Shown in pieces: positions 29,279 to 38,930 of a stretch of 64,000 nt of DNA; the first letter of the stretch is position 1; each line of letters opens with the position of its first letter. The translations under genes and the position numbers were made by a program. The DNA is from Novosphingobium sp. HII-3. GTDB lineage: Bacteria; Pseudomonadota; Alphaproteobacteria; Sphingomonadales; Sphingomonadaceae. The stretch spans positions 186,001-250,000 of the forward strand of contig NZ_PPSM01000025.1 of NCBI RefSeq assembly GCF_002916655.1, written 5' to 3'. The notes below the pieces were generated by a model. It saw nothing but the letters and a program-made list of their open reading frames with translations, was not told the DNA's origin and made no database searches.

Positions 29279-29779
29279 TTACTGGCTGGTGTCGCCGCGC
29301 AGACGCAGCGCAACATTGGTGACGATACGGTTCGCCACCTCTTTTGCCATGTTTTCCAGAGCGGTCTGTTCCGCGGCGATAGTCGCGTAGTCCGACGACA
29401 CGACATCGATGCCGGCATCGGATCCTGCCGTCTGGTCCAGCACGATCTCCCCGCTGCCGACCTCGACCAACTGGTAGCGGGCTCGCAGGGTGCGCCGCTC
29501 CCGGCCGACGGTGTCGTCCGACAGCAGCGCGAAGCTTTCCAGCCGATCGTCGAGACGCACATCGAGGCGGTAGCGCGCGGCACTGCCGTTGCCTGCGCCA
29601 ACGCCGAGTTCATCGACAAGGGCGTTGCGCACGAGCCATCCCGCACGCCCCTCAATCGCGGAAACCTGCACGTCGGCCAGTCCACGGGCAACGACACCGC
29701 TGCCCCCGCCGGCATACATCGGCTGAAGCCCGCAACCCGCGAGGAGCACGGCACCGGTGAGAGCGACGAGAGCCTTCAC
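29279..29779 (-). CDS. lptE: LPS assembly lipoprotein LptE
   Basis: 166 residues. A lipoprotein signal ends in the lipobox LLAGCG (Cys16). The mature part has the LptE-like ADVQVSAIEGRAGWLVRNALVDEL segment and a helical C-terminus (ENMAKEVANRIVTNVALRL). It plugs the LptD barrel in the outer membrane. The start overlaps the leuS stop by four bases (ATGA), so translation is coupled. The position between leuS and holA supports the call. Confidence 0.9.
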   Translation of the reverse strand: MKALVALTGAVLLAGCGLQPMYAGGGSGVVARGLADVQVSAIEGRAGWLVRNALVDELGVGAGNGSAARYRLDVRLDDRLESFALLSDDTVGRERRTLRARYQLVEVGSGEIVLDQTAGSDAGIDVVSSDYATIAAEQTALENMAKEVANRIVTNVALRLRGDTSQ

Positions 29780-32295
29780 GCGACGAGATTCACCAATCGA
29801 TCCGGCACAACGATCACCTTGCGCACTTCCGCACCATCCAGCGCACGCTGCACCTTCTCGCTCGCCAGGGCAAGCGCCTCGAGGTCCTCCCTGGAAGTGC
29901 CCTTGGCAACGGTAAGAGTATCGCGCAGCTTGCCTTTGACCTGAACCGCCACGGTGACCTCATCGTCCACCAGCAGTGCCGGGTCAACTTCCGGCCAGGC
30001 GGCGTCAGCGATCAGGCCCTCTCCGATGCCTGCCCAGGCTTCTTCCGCAAGATGCGGCATCATCGGCGAGACAAGCAGCAACAGCGTGCGGATCGCGCTG
30101 GATCGGCTAGCCGAAGGGGTTGCCTTTTCAATAGCCCCGTTGAGTTCGTAGATGCGCGCCACGGCCTTGTTGAAGCCCAGCGATTCGATGTCGCGGGCGG
30201 CGGCATCGACCGTCTGGTGAACTTTGCGGTCAAGCGCCTTGTCCTCGCCCGTCGCACCCGCATCATACTGGCCGAAAAGGCGCCACAAGCGCTGCACGAA
30301 GCGACCGCATCCTTCGATGCCCGCTTCCGACCAGGGCAAGTCGCGTTCCGGCGGGCTGTCGGAGAGCATGAACCAGCGGATCGCGTCGGCGCCGTAGGTC
30401 GCGACGATCTCGTCGGGGTCGACGACGTTCTTCTTCGACTTCGACATCTTGATGACGCGACCCACGTCGACGGGCGCCCCATCGGCCTTGAGCGTCGCGC
30501 CTTCGCCGGTGCGGTCGATTTCGCCGGGCGAGAAGAACACCGGCTGGCCGTTCGCATCGTTGATGCGGCTGTAGGTCTCGTGCGTGACCATGCCCTGCGT
30601 GAACAGGCTGCCGAACGGTTCCTTGACCTCGATCTTGCCGATGCGCGCAAGCGCCCGGGTCCAGAAGCGGGCATAGAGCAGGTGCAGGATCGCGTGCTCA
30701 ATGCCGCCGATGTACTGTTCTACCGGTAGCCACTCGGCAATTCTTGCGGGGTCGAACGGGCGGTCGTCAGGCTGGCTGGCGAAGCGCAGGAAGTACCACG
30801 AGCTGTCGACGAAGGTGTCGAGCGTGTCGGTTTCGCGGCGCGCTGCATGGCCGCACTGCGGGCAGTCCACGTGCTTCCAGGTAGGGTGGCGCACCAGCGG
30901 GTTGCCGGGCGTCTGGAAATCGACGTCCTCGGGGAGGGTCACCGGCAGGTGCTTCTTCGGCACCGGCACCACGCCGCAGACTTCGCAGTGGATGAACGGG
31001 ATCGGCGTGCCCCAGTAACGCTGGCGCGAGACGCCCCAGTCGCGCAGGCGCCACACCGTCTGGCCCGAGCCCCAGCCTTCGCTTTCGGCGCGCCCGATCA
31101 CGGCGGCCTTGGCATCGGCTACGGACATGCCGTTGAGGAAATCGGAATTGACGAGAACGCCGTCACCCGTCTCGGCCTCGCCCGCGAAGGGCTTGTCGGC
31201 TTCCTCAGCGCTCGATGCGACGACGCGCACGATCGGGAGGGCGTACTTGGTCGCAAATTCAAAATCGCGCTGGTCGTGGCCGGGAACCGCCATGACCGCG
31301 CCCGTGCCGTAATCCATCAGCACGAAGTTCGCGATGAAGACCGGAAGCGCGGCACCAGTGAAGGGGTGCTTCGCGGTGATGCCGGTGTCGAAGCCCAGCT
31401 TCTCCGCGGTTTCCAACTCTGCCGCGGTGGTGCCGCCCTGCTTGCACAGCGCGATGAATTCCTCGACCTCGGGGCGACCGACAGCTGCGGATTGGGCGAT
31501 CGGGTGATCGGCGGCGACGGCGACGAAGCTTGCGCCGAAGATCGTGTCGGGCCGGGTCGAGTAGACTTCGACCTTGCCGCCCGTCGAAAGATCGAAGCTG
31601 AACTGCAGGCCCTGCGACTTGCCGATCCAGTTCTCCTGCATCGTACGGACCTTCTCGGGCCACTTGTCCAGTGTGGAGAGGCCTTCGAGCAGTTCCTCTG
31701 CAAAGTCGGTGATCTTGAGGAACCACTGGGAGAGCTTGCGCTTCTCCACCAGCGCGCCCGAACGCCATCCACGCCCGTCGATCACCTGTTCGTTGGCGAG
31801 CACCGTCTGGTCGACCGGATCCCAGTTGACCGCCGATTCCTTGCGATAGACCAGGCCGTGTTCGTAAAGATCAAGGAACAGCGACTGTTCCTGCCCATAG
31901 TATTCGGGCTCGCACGTTGCGATCTCCCGGCTCCAGTCGAGCGCGAAGCCGAGGCGCTTCAACTGCGCCTTCATGTTGGCGATGTTCTCACGCGTCCAGC
32001 CACCGGGATGGACGCCCTTTTCCATCGCTGCATTCTCTGCCGGCATGCCGAAGGCGTCCCAGCCCATCGGGTGGAGGACTTCAAAGCCCTTCATCCGCTT
32101 GTAGCGCGCCAGCACGTCGCCCATCGTGTAGTTGCGCACGTGGCCGATATGGATGCGGCCCGAAGGATACGGGAACATCTCAAGGACGTAGCTGCGGGGC
32201 TTGGTCGAGGTATCATCGGCGCGGAAGCTCTGCGCTTCGTCCCACGCAGCCTGCCAGCGCGTGTCCGCCTGTGCAGGATCGAACCGCTCGGTCAT
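29776..32295 (-). CDS. leuS: Leucyl-tRNA synthetase
   Basis: 839 residues. Class I aminoacyl-tRNA synthetase charging tRNA(Leu). The HIGH motif is in FPYPSGRIHIGHVRNY. The CP1 editing domain contains TRPDTIFGASFVAVAADHP. The KMSKS loop is VIKMSKSKKNVVDP, and the C-terminal anticodon and tail domains are complete (KVIVVPDRLVNLV). The start MTERFDPAQADTRWQ at 32295 is preferred; an upstream GTG or ATG would add eight residues. It is second in the four-gene unit with the DUF3576 lipoprotein (56 bp upstream) and lptE. Confidence 0.97.
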   Translation of the reverse strand: MTERFDPAQADTRWQAAWDEAQSFRADDTSTKPRSYVLEMFPYPSGRIHIGHVRNYTMGDVLARYKRMKGFEVLHPMGWDAFGMPAENAAMEKGVHPGGWTRENIANMKAQLKRLGFALDWSREIATCEPEYYGQEQSLFLDLYEHGLVYRKESAVNWDPVDQTVLANEQVIDGRGWRSGALVEKRKLSQWFLKITDFAEELLEGLSTLDKWPEKVRTMQENWIGKSQGLQFSFDLSTGGKVEVYSTRPDTIFGASFVAVAADHPIAQSAAVGRPEVEEFIALCKQGGTTAAELETAEKLGFDTGITAKHPFTGAALPVFIANFVLMDYGTGAVMAVPGHDQRDFEFATKYALPIVRVVASSAEEADKPFAGEAETGDGVLVNSDFLNGMSVADAKAAVIGRAESEGWGSGQTVWRLRDWGVSRQRYWGTPIPFIHCEVCGVVPVPKKHLPVTLPEDVDFQTPGNPLVRHPTWKHVDCPQCGHAARRETDTLDTFVDSSWYFLRFASQPDDRPFDPARIAEWLPVEQYIGGIEHAILHLLYARFWTRALARIGKIEVKEPFGSLFTQGMVTHETYSRINDANGQPVFFSPGEIDRTGEGATLKADGAPVDVGRVIKMSKSKKNVVDPDEIVATYGADAIRWFMLSDSPPERDLPWSEAGIEGCGRFVQRLWRLFGQYDAGATGEDKALDRKVHQTVDAAARDIESLGFNKAVARIYELNGAIEKATPSASRSSAIRTLLLLVSPMMPHLAEEAWAGIGEGLIADAAWPEVDPALLVDDEVTVAVQVKGKLRDTLTVAKGTSREDLEALALASEKVQRALDGAEVRKVIVVPDRLVNLVA

Positions 32296-32351
32296 TTCAG
32301 TGTGATCTCCTGCGCGCACGCGGCCCGCATCTTTGGTCTAGAGTCTAAGGA

Positions 32352-32831
32352 TCAGCCGCCGATCGAATCGCGGCGAAGGTCACGGGCGCGGGTAAGGATG
32401 ATGTCCTCAAGCTTCTGGACCGTCGCGGCCTGCACCGGCGCAGGTACCCAGCTGCCGCCCTGCTGCACTTCGCGCACCGCTGTCACCCGCAGCGCATCGG
32501 CGCGCAGATCCTGGTCCAGGATAGCGATCGACACCTTCACCCGCTCCGTCGGGGTCTTCGGATTCACGTACCAGTCGGTGATGATGACGCCGCCCGCGCT
32601 GTCGGACTGAAGGAGCGGCATGAAGGACACCGAATCGAGGCTCGCGCGCCAGAGGTAGCTGTTCACCCCGATCGTCGTCACCTGCGAGGGCGCCAGCGCG
32701 GCCACTTCGCGCTTCTCCCCGCCGCCGCATCCGGCGAGCGCCAGTGCAGCCACAGCGCCGAAGCCGAGGGCAATCCCCCTGGAAGCCAGCGTGCGCGCGG
32801 TGAAGAGGCCCTTGTCGGTGCTGCCTGTCAT
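32352..32831 (-). CDS. DUF3576 domain lipoprotein
   Basis: 159 residues. The start MTGSTDKGLFTARTL leads into a hydrophobic signal and a lipobox (ALAGCG, Cys about residue 35). The DUF3576 domain follows: APSQVTTIGVNSYLWRASLDSVSFMPLLQSDSAGGVIITDWY. Function is unknown; its fixed place before leuS-lptE in Alphaproteobacteria suggests an envelope role. The ATG at 32831 is chosen because the 67 residues upstream are arginine/cysteine-rich and not family-like, and GGGAAC precedes it. Confidence 0.88.
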   Translation of the reverse strand: MTGSTDKGLFTARTLASRGIALGFGAVAALALAGCGGGEKREVAALAPSQVTTIGVNSYLWRASLDSVSFMPLLQSDSAGGVIITDWYVNPKTPTERVKVSIAILDQDLRADALRVTAVREVQQGGSWVPAPVQAATVQKLEDIILTRARDLRRDSIGG

Positions 32832-33103
32832 GTTCGTTCCCAAATCCGCTGTCAGAGGCTGCAGGCACGGCCATACCGAACCTGTCGTCAAGACGCCTCT
32901 ATAACCGCCGTTGGCCCAGCGGCAAGAGCGGCTTGCCGCAGCACGACCAAGCACCGGGCGGCTTAGCCGTCGCTGAACGTCCGCAGCCAGGGTTGAACCC
33001 GGCTTTTCGAGGCGATCAGCCCGTGTTAACATCGCTCGGTGTTGAACGGGAGCTCATGGTCGCACCGGGGATGGGCGGCCGGTGAGAGGCGGCAGGTCTG
33101 GAA

Positions 33104-33865
33104 ATGAACAGCGAACGAGCGGCAGCGACACGAGGTGGGATGAAGGGCAGCCTGCTGCTGGCCGGTTGCGTATGCCTTCTGGCCCTGCCGAGCGCGGTGC
33201 TCGCGTTCTCCGCCGATTTCACGCAGGGCACCTCCGCGCGGAGTGGCGGGGAAATCGATCCGCTGGCGAGCGAGACGACGCAGGAGAATCTCTCCCGCGC
33301 CATATCGATGCGCTCGCTTGCCAAGGGACAGCTTTTTCCCTTCACGCCCGCCGGAACTCCCAACCGGCCGGACCGTGCGGTGACGGTCGCGGTCCGCGTC
33401 GATCCCGAGGCGGCACAGGCGATCATCGTCAGGGGACGCGCGCCCTCCTCGTCGTCCCCGGCACCGGCTGATCGCCTCCACATGGCGCCCACCGCGTTCA
33501 ATCTCGGCGTCTCGCGCGGGTATCAGAACTTCGCGCAGAACCTGGTCCCTCAGGCGCCTGCCCGCCCCCTGGCGCAGTTGCCCGATCTCAAGCGCTTCAG
33601 CCTCTCGCCCGGTAGCAGCCGCAAGGACGAATCGCGTTTCTCGCCCCGGATCTCGATCGATGAGAAGAAGGCTGCAGGGCGCGCGCCGCGAACTTTCGCC
33701 GTCGATGGCGGCGAGGTCGACTTCGGCGGCGCTTACCGCGTGACAGAGAATCTCGATGTCACTGCAGGCGTACGCTACTCCCAGGACCGCGAGCGGCTCG
33801 TCCCGCTGACCGATGGCAAGCAGGACAGCCAGGCGGTCTATGTAGGAACTCAGTTCAAGTTCTGA
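33104..33865 (+). CDS. Secreted or outer-membrane protein of unknown function
   Basis: 253 residues, no family recognised. A signal peptide is clear (hydrophobic 15-33, cleavage near AVLA/FSADF; start could also be the Met at residue 13). The middle is low-complexity and proline-rich. The last 50 residues alternate like beta-strands (VDFGGAYRVTENLDVTAGVRY; AVYVGTQFKF) and end in Phe, the usual mark of an outer-membrane beta-barrel C-terminus. It looks like a short or incomplete porin-type strand set attached to a periplasmic segment. It is divergent from the DUF3576-leuS unit and stands alone. Confidence 0.7.
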   Translation: MNSERAAATRGGMKGSLLLAGCVCLLALPSAVLAFSADFTQGTSARSGGEIDPLASETTQENLSRAISMRSLAKGQLFPFTPAGTPNRPDRAVTVAVRVDPEAAQAIIVRGRAPSSSSPAPADRLHMAPTAFNLGVSRGYQNFAQNLVPQAPARPLAQLPDLKRFSLSPGSSRKDESRFSPRISIDEKKAAGRAPRTFAVDGGEVDFGGAYRVTENLDVTAGVRYSQDRERLVPLTDGKQDSQAVYVGTQFKF

Positions 33866-33993
33866 GCAGGCCACCGGTTGCAGCACATGCAATGACGTTC
33901 GTGGGAAATTGATCAAGTGATGGTCTTGCCGCCGTCATAATCCTTCCATAGCCTTGTGCTCTCGGTCGATCTTCAGACACGGAAGGGTTACGA

Positions 33994-34716
33994 ATGGCGC
34001 GCGTTGCAATCGTCACGGGTGGCACGAGGGGTATAGGCGAGGCCATCTCCCTTGCTCTGAAGGAGCGTGGACACACGGTGGTGGCGAACTACGCCGGCAA
34101 CGATGAAAAGGCGCGGGCTTTCACCGAGAGGACCGGCATCCCGGCCTACAAGTTCGATGTGGGCGACTTCGATGCGACGCAGGAGAGCTGCGCGCGCATC
34201 GCAGCGGACGTGGGCGCGATCGACATCGTCATAAACAACGCCGGCATCACCCGCGACGGCGTTCTCCACAAGATGAGCTTCGACGACTGGAATGACGTCA
34301 TGCGCATCAATCTGGGCGGGTGCTTCAACACCGCCAAGGCGACGTTTCCCGGAATGCGGGACCGCGGTTGGGGCCGCATCGTGAACATTGGATCGATCAA
34401 CGGCCAAGCCGGACAGTACGGCCAGGTAAACTATGCCGCAGCCAAGAGCGGCATCCACGGATTCACCAAGGCTCTTGCCCAAGAGGGTGCGAAGTACGGC
34501 ATCACGGTGAACGCCATCGCCCCCGGCTACATCGACACGGACATGGTCGCAGCCGTGCCCGCACCGGTGCTGGAGAAGATCGTCGCCAAAATACCGGTCG
34601 GCCGGCTGGGCAGCGCCTACGAAATCGCTCGCGGCTGCGCTTTCCTCTGCTCCGAGAATGCAGCCTTCGTGACCGGCTCCACGCTGAGCATCAACGGCGG
34701 CCAGCACATGTACTGA
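33994..34716 (+). CDS. phaB: Acetoacetyl-CoA reductase
   Basis: 240 residues. A short-chain dehydrogenase reducing acetoacetyl-CoA to (R)-3-hydroxybutyryl-CoA with NADPH, the second step of polyhydroxybutyrate synthesis. TGGTRGIGEAI is the cofactor motif. NNAGITRDG, the catalytic Ser in IGSINGQAGQ and YAAAKSG (Tyr and Lys) follow. HKMSFDDWNDVMRINLGG is typical of PhaB rather than FabG. PhaA and PhaC are not nearby. The gene ends before a bidirectional terminator shared with rpsI. Confidence 0.9.
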   Translation: MARVAIVTGGTRGIGEAISLALKERGHTVVANYAGNDEKARAFTERTGIPAYKFDVGDFDATQESCARIAADVGAIDIVINNAGITRDGVLHKMSFDDWNDVMRINLGGCFNTAKATFPGMRDRGWGRIVNIGSINGQAGQYGQVNYAAAKSGIHGFTKALAQEGAKYGITVNAIAPGYIDTDMVAAVPAPVLEKIVAKIPVGRLGSAYEIARGCAFLCSENAAFVTGSTLSINGGQHMY

Positions 34717-34782
34717 GGCCGAGCCCGGCTTCTTCGCCGGCTCTCCGGAGCCGGCCTTTGTCGACCAGGGCTGCGCCGGCAT

Positions 34783-34821
34783 GAAAAAAGGGGCCGCGGT
34801 TTCCCGCGACCCCTTTTTTGC
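34783..34821. terminator. Bidirectional terminator between phaB and rpsI
   Basis: AAAAAAGGGGCCGCGG and CCGCGACCCCTTTTTT form a hairpin with one internal mismatch and A/T runs on both sides. Confidence 0.9.
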
Positions 34822-34842
34822 AAGCCGAAGCCCTTGAAGCGA

Positions 34843-35361
34843 TCAGCGCTTCGAGAACTGGAAGCTGCGACGTGCCTTGGCGCGGCCGTACTTCTTACGC
34901 TCGACAACGCGCGGGTCGCGGGTGAGGAAGCCGGCGGCCTTGACGGCGGCACGCAGGGCCGGCTCGTACTTGGCGAGAGCCTGTGCGATGCCGTGCTTTA
35001 CGGCGCCGGCCTGACCCGAGAGACCGCCGCCCTTGACGGTGGCGATCACGTCGTACTGCTCTTCGCGGCCAGCGACCTGGAAGGTCTGGTTGATCACGAG
35101 GCGCAGGGTCGGACGCGCGAAGTAGACTTCCTGGTCACGGCCGTTGACGATGATCTTGCCCGAGCCGGGCTTGATCCACACGCGGGCAACGGCGTCCTTG
35201 CGGCGACCGGTTGCGTAGGCGCGGCCCTGCGCGTCGATCTGCTGCTCGCGCAGCGGAGCGTTCGAGACGGGAGCGGCGGTGACAGTCTCGTCAGCAACGG
35301 TGACGTTGCCGGCGATGTCCTTGAGGTCGGACAGGCTCTGCACGGTTTCGTTGTCGGACAT
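34843..35361 (-). CDS. rpsI: 30S ribosomal protein S9
   Basis: 172 residues, longer than E. coli S9 (130) because of an N-terminal acidic extension (about 45 residues) that I regard as usual for Alphaproteobacteria. The S9 core begins [21 protein letters not shown]. The C-terminus is the tRNA-contacting [17 protein letters not shown]. The start overlaps the rplM stop by one base (TAATG), making a coupled rplM-rpsI operon. Confidence 0.97.
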   Translation of the reverse strand: MSDNETVQSLSDLKDIAGNVTVADETVTAAPVSNAPLREQQIDAQGRAYATGRRKDAVARVWIKPGSGKIIVNGRDQEVYFARPTLRLVINQTFQVAGREEQYDVIATVKGGGLSGQAGAVKHGIAQALAKYEPALRAAVKAAGFLTRDPRVVERKKYGRAKARRSFQFSKR

Positions 35362-35840
35362 TATGCGCCCACCTTGTTCTTGCGGTTCATGGAAGCGACG
35401 TCGAGCGCTTCGGGCTGAGTGCCACCGTGCGGGTGCTCGGTGCCGGCATAGATGTGCAGTGCGCGCATCTGGTCACGGCCGAGCGGGCCGCGCGGGATCA
35501 TGCGCTCGACAGCCTTCTCGAGCACGCGCTCGGGGAAGCGACCGGCAAGAACCTTGTCTGCGGTGACTTCCTTGATGCCGCCGGCATAACCGGTGTGCTT
35601 GTAGTAGGTCTGCTGCTTGAGCTTGTTGCCGGTGAAGCGAACCTTCTCCGCGTTGATCACGACGACGTGATCGCCGCAGTCGACGTGCGGGGTGAAGCTC
35701 GGCTTGTGCTTGCCGCGCAGCAGGTCGGCGATGACGACGGCGAGACGGCCGACGACCAGATTTTCGGCATCGATCAGATGCCACTTCTTTTCCACCTCGG
35801 CCGGCTTGATCGACCGGGTGACCTTCGTGAGCGCCTTCAT
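35361..35840 (-). CDS. rplM: 50S ribosomal protein L13
   Basis: 159 residues. The L13 signature runs from [16 protein letters not shown] through [22 protein letters not shown] to [25 protein letters not shown]. Start [10 protein letters not shown] at 35840, ignoring a 32-residue non-homologous upstream extension. First gene of the rplM-rpsI operon. The promoter is presumably in the 132 bp between it and cutA, where TTGACT occurs around 35929 on the minus strand. Confidence 0.97.
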   Translation of the reverse strand: MKALTKVTRSIKPAEVEKKWHLIDAENLVVGRLAVVIADLLRGKHKPSFTPHVDCGDHVVVINAEKVRFTGNKLKQQTYYKHTGYAGGIKEVTADKVLAGRFPERVLEKAVERMIPRGPLGRDQMRALHIYAGTEHPHGGTQPEALDVASMNRKNKVGA

Positions 35841-35972
35841 GGCTGGTCTATCCCTATAATTCGAGCGCCAGCCACGGAATCGAATCCCTGAAGGCGCGGA
35901 AGGCGGCCAAATCGTCGAAACAGGGCGCCAAGTCAAGCAATCCGCGGCTTTCCCGGGAGGTAAAATAATACC

Positions 35973-36293
35973 TTACGCCTTTGCCACCGCTCCGGCGAGC
36001 CAGGACAGCGTTGCGGGAGCGGTCCCATCGCACACCCAGCCGAAAACGGTCGGTTCTTCGTAGGGATGCACTTGTCCGAGACGGGTGATCGCCTCCTCAA
36101 GCCGGTCGTTCGTGGTCTTGAACAGCGCACCGACCTCACGGGCGGTGCACCGCTCGCCATTCCAGATAAAGACGCTGGTCATGCCAGGAACGAGATTGCC
36201 GCAGGCGACCAGCCCCTCGTGGAGCAGCGTGTCCACGGCCGCCAGCGCCGCCGTCTCATCCGGGAACGGACACCAGATGAGCGCACCTTTCAC
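35973..36293 (-). CDS. cutA: Divalent cation tolerance protein CutA
   Basis: 106 residues in a CutA1 ferredoxin-like fold: IWCPFPDETAALAAVDTLL, the trimer-core LVACGNLVPGMTSVFIWNGE, and the C-terminal HPYEEPTVFGW. Family members bind divalent metals, but the physiological role is unclear. The start is a GTG that overlaps the ctaA stop as GTGA, so the two are translationally coupled; a longer reading is only the out-of-frame continuation across ctaA. Confidence 0.9.
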   Translation of the reverse strand: MKGALIWCPFPDETAALAAVDTLLHEGLVACGNLVPGMTSVFIWNGERCTAREVGALFKTTNDRLEEAITRLGQVHPYEEPTVFGWVCDGTAPATLSWLAGAVAKA

Positions 36294-37360
36294 ACTCGGC
36301 GGCCCAGGGCGTGAGCCCCCCAAACGGTTGCGGCCACCAGCAGCGCACCGCACAGCTGGTGCGCGACGGCGATCCAGAGCGTCAGGCCCGACCAGACTGT
36401 GAAGATGCCGAGCAGGACCTGCAGGCCGAACGCGCTGTGCACCGCGACGGAGACCAATCGCTGCCGCCGTGCCCGCAGCTTGCGGCCCATCACGACGAGG
36501 ATGAGCACGACCACCCAGGCCCACCAGCGGTGGACGAAATGCGTGAGGTAAGGATCGTTGACCAGTGCCGACAGCGCGCCACGTGTCCATTCGACACCTT
36601 CGGGGAAGAAGCTGCCCTGCATCAGCGGCCAGGCGTCCCAGTTCCACCATCCGGCACCGGCTACATAGCCGGAGCGCAGCCCCGCCACCATCGCTCCCAT
36701 GAAGAGCTGCAGCGCCAGCACGCCCAGCGCCAGCGCACCGAAGGCGGTCAGTCGGGCGCGCGGTTCGCCCCGCTTCAAGCCCCTGAGGTCAAGCGCGGTC
36801 CAGACCAGCCCGGCAAGAGTAAACAGCGCCACCAGCAGGTGTGCGGCGAGGCGGAAGTGGCTGACCCGGTCCAGCGCCTCCGGACTGAGGCCGGAGGACA
36901 CCATCCACCATCCCACCACCCCCTGCAGGCCGCCAAGCGCCAGCAGGGCGACAAGGCGCGGCTTGTACCCGCCAGGGATCGTGCGCCGATACCAGAACCA
37001 CGCCAGGGGAATTGCGAAGGCTAACCCGATCACGCGCGCCAGCAGGCGGTGGACCCACTCCCAGAAGTAGATGAACTTGTACTGCGCGAGCGTCATTCCC
37101 GCCGGGCCGTTTACATCGACGTACTGCGGGATCTGCTTGTAGCGCGCGAATTCCGCCTCCCACTGGACCTCCGTCAGTGGTGGGATCGCACCCGTTATCG
37201 GTTTCCACTCTGTGATGGACAGTCCCGATTCGGTGAGGCGCGTTATGCCCCCCACCGCCACAATGAGGATGACGAGCACCGCCACGAAGAGCAGCCAACG
37301 TACCATTGCGATTATGTCGTCACTGGTCCCGATGATCGGGCGCCCGTCATTCACTCTCAT
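36290..37360 (-). CDS. ctaA: Heme A synthase (COX15/CtaA family)
   Basis: 356 residues with eight membrane helices. It oxidises the C8 methyl of heme O to give heme A for aa3-type cytochrome oxidase. The alphaproteobacterial signatures are visible: GGITRLTESGLSITEWKPITGAIPP at helix 1, FWEWVHRLLARVIG, FRLAAHLLVAL, VHRWWAWVV and AVAHQLCGALLVAA, with the conserved heme-ligating histidines. Start at 37360 (MRVNDGRPII), since the upstream 90 residues overlap the divergent gene and are not membrane-like. Followed by the overlapping cutA. Confidence 0.95.
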   Translation of the reverse strand: MRVNDGRPIIGTSDDIIAMVRWLLFVAVLVILIVAVGGITRLTESGLSITEWKPITGAIPPLTEVQWEAEFARYKQIPQYVDVNGPAGMTLAQYKFIYFWEWVHRLLARVIGLAFAIPLAWFWYRRTIPGGYKPRLVALLALGGLQGVVGWWMVSSGLSPEALDRVSHFRLAAHLLVALFTLAGLVWTALDLRGLKRGEPRARLTAFGALALGVLALQLFMGAMVAGLRSGYVAGAGWWNWDAWPLMQGSFFPEGVEWTRGALSALVNDPYLTHFVHRWWAWVVVLILVVMGRKLRARRQRLVSVAVHSAFGLQVLLGIFTVWSGLTLWIAVAHQLCGALLVAATVWGAHALGRRV

Positions 37361-37483
37361 GTTTCCGCTTCTTTTTCCGGCACACCCCTCCCCTGCGGTT
37401 TCGCGACGAAGAGCGCAAGGGCTGCGTCGACCGGATGTGCCCCTGCCGAGTCCGGCCTTGAATAATGATACAACATCACATAC

Positions 37484-37864
37484 ATGACCTTCATGCGCAC
37501 AGCCATCCTTGCCCTTCGTGACCGCCTCGACCGCGCCGGAATCATCCTCAGCGGCCTTTGTGCGGTCCACTGCGTTCTTGGCGTGCTGCTCGTCGGCATA
37601 CTTGGACTTGGCGGCGAGGTGCTGCTGGCACCGGAAATCCACCGAATCGGCTTAGGCCTGGCGCTGGTCGTCGGCCTTGTTTCGCTGGGATTCGGGGTGG
37701 CGCGCCATGGCAAGCTCGCGCCCCTGGTCATCGGCGGCGCAGGTCTTGGCCTGATGGGGCTTGCTCTGGCGGTTGGCCATGGCCCTGCGGAAACCGTGCT
37801 GACGATCATCGGCGTGTCCCTGGTGGCTTACGCGCACATTCGGAACTTGCACCGCGGCGGCTGA
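37484..37864 (+). CDS. MerC-like membrane protein
   Basis: 126 residues with four membrane helices. The first helix contains SGLCAVHCVLGVLLVG, the Cys-x3-Cys-type arrangement of the MerC mercury/thiol-metal transporter domain. No mer regulator or reductase is near; chromosomal MerC-domain proteins in Alphaproteobacteria may serve zinc or other metals. Either ATG (37484 or 37493) may be used. A TGAT-N5-ATCA palindrome lies 6 bp upstream of the first ATG. Divergent from ctaA. Confidence 0.82.
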   Translation: MTFMRTAILALRDRLDRAGIILSGLCAVHCVLGVLLVGILGLGGEVLLAPEIHRIGLGLALVVGLVSLGFGVARHGKLAPLVIGGAGLGLMGLALAVGHGPAETVLTIIGVSLVAYAHIRNLHRGG

Positions 37865-37881
37865 ACGCTATTTCGCCGCAC

Positions 37882-38094
37882 ATGGCTGACGAACTCCTGC
37901 TTACCGTCAACGGCGAATCCCGTCGCGTTCCTGCCGGCTCCAGCGTCGCCGACCTTGTCGCCGCCATCGGGCTCGATCCGAAGAAAGTTGCGGTCGAGCG
38001 CAACGGCGAGATCGCCCCGCGCTCCACGCTCGGCGACGTGACGCTCACCGACGGCGACGTACTGGAGATCGTTCACTTCGTCGGTGGCGGCTGA
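37882..38094 (+). CDS. thiS: Sulfur carrier protein ThiS
   Basis: 70 residues with the ubiquitin-like fold pattern of ThiS ([24 protein letters not shown]) and the C-terminal Gly-Gly(-Gly) that is adenylated and thiocarboxylated. Donates sulfur for the thiazole ring of thiamine. ATG at 37882, 17 bases after the MerC-like gene stop. thiG follows after 53 bp. Confidence 0.94.
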   Translation: MADELLLTVNGESRRVPAGSSVADLVAAIGLDPKKVAVERNGEIAPRSTLGDVTLTDGDVLEIVHFVGGG

Positions 38095-38147
38095 GCCTTC
38101 CCCTCTCCGCCCTTCCTGATCTTCCGCTTCCCGAAAGGACGCGCTTC

Positions 38148-38930
38148 GTGACTGATACTTCCGCCGACACCTGGACCGTTGCAGGACGAACCTTCACCTC
38201 GCGCTTGATCGTGGGCACAGGCAAGTACAAGGATTTCGCGCAGAACGCCGCCGCAGTCGAAGCATCCGGCGCGGAAATCGTCACGGTGGCGGTACGCCGG
38301 GTGAACGTGTCCGATCCAAAGGCACCGATGCTGACGGACTTCATCGACCCAAAGAAGATCACTTACCTGCCCAATACGGCAGGTTGCTTCACCGCCGAGG
38401 ACGCCATCCGGACCCTGCGGCTCGCGCGCGAGGCGGGCGGTTGGGATCTCGTGAAGCTGGAAGTTCTGGGCGAGGCTCGCACGCTTTATCCCGACATGCG
38501 CGAGACGCTGAAGGCCACGGAGATTCTCGCCAAGGAAGGCTTCCTTCCGATGGTCTACTGCGTGGACGATCCCATCGCCGCCCGGCAGCTTGAGGACGCC
38601 GGAGCGGTCGCCGTGATGCCGCTGGGCGCACCGATCGGCTCCGGACTGGGCATCCAGAACAAGGTAACCGTGCGCCTGATCGTCGAAGGCGCGAAGGTGC
38701 CGGTGCTTGTGGACGCGGGCGTGGGAACGGCCTCCGAAGCAGCCGTGGCGATGGAGCTTGGCTGCGACGGCGTGCTGATGAACACCGCCATCGCGGAAGC
38801 GAAAGACCCGGTCCGCATGGCCCGCGCGATGAGGCTTGCGGTGGAGGCGGGCCGTCATGCCTATCTCGCCGGCCGCATGGGACAGCGCCGCTACGCCGAT
38901 CCCTCCAGCCCTCTGGCCGGCCTGATCTAA
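38148..38930 (+). CDS. thiG: Thiazole synthase
   Basis: 260 residues in a TIM barrel that condenses deoxyxylulose phosphate, the ThiS thiocarboxylate and dehydroglycine or glycine imine. [42 protein letters not shown] (catalytic Lys) and [31 protein letters not shown] are all family features. The start is GTG ([13 protein letters not shown]). The final four bases overlap the convergent metallopeptidase. thiO/thiH and thiE are not adjacent, and no TPP riboswitch is visible upstream of thiS. Confidence 0.96.
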   Translation: MTDTSADTWTVAGRTFTSRLIVGTGKYKDFAQNAAAVEASGAEIVTVAVRRVNVSDPKAPMLTDFIDPKKITYLPNTAGCFTAEDAIRTLRLAREAGGWDLVKLEVLGEARTLYPDMRETLKATEILAKEGFLPMVYCVDDPIAARQLEDAGAVAVMPLGAPIGSGLGIQNKVTVRLIVEGAKVPVLVDAGVGTASEAAVAMELGCDGVLMNTAIAEAKDPVRMARAMRLAVEAGRHAYLAGRMGQRRYADPSSPLAGLI

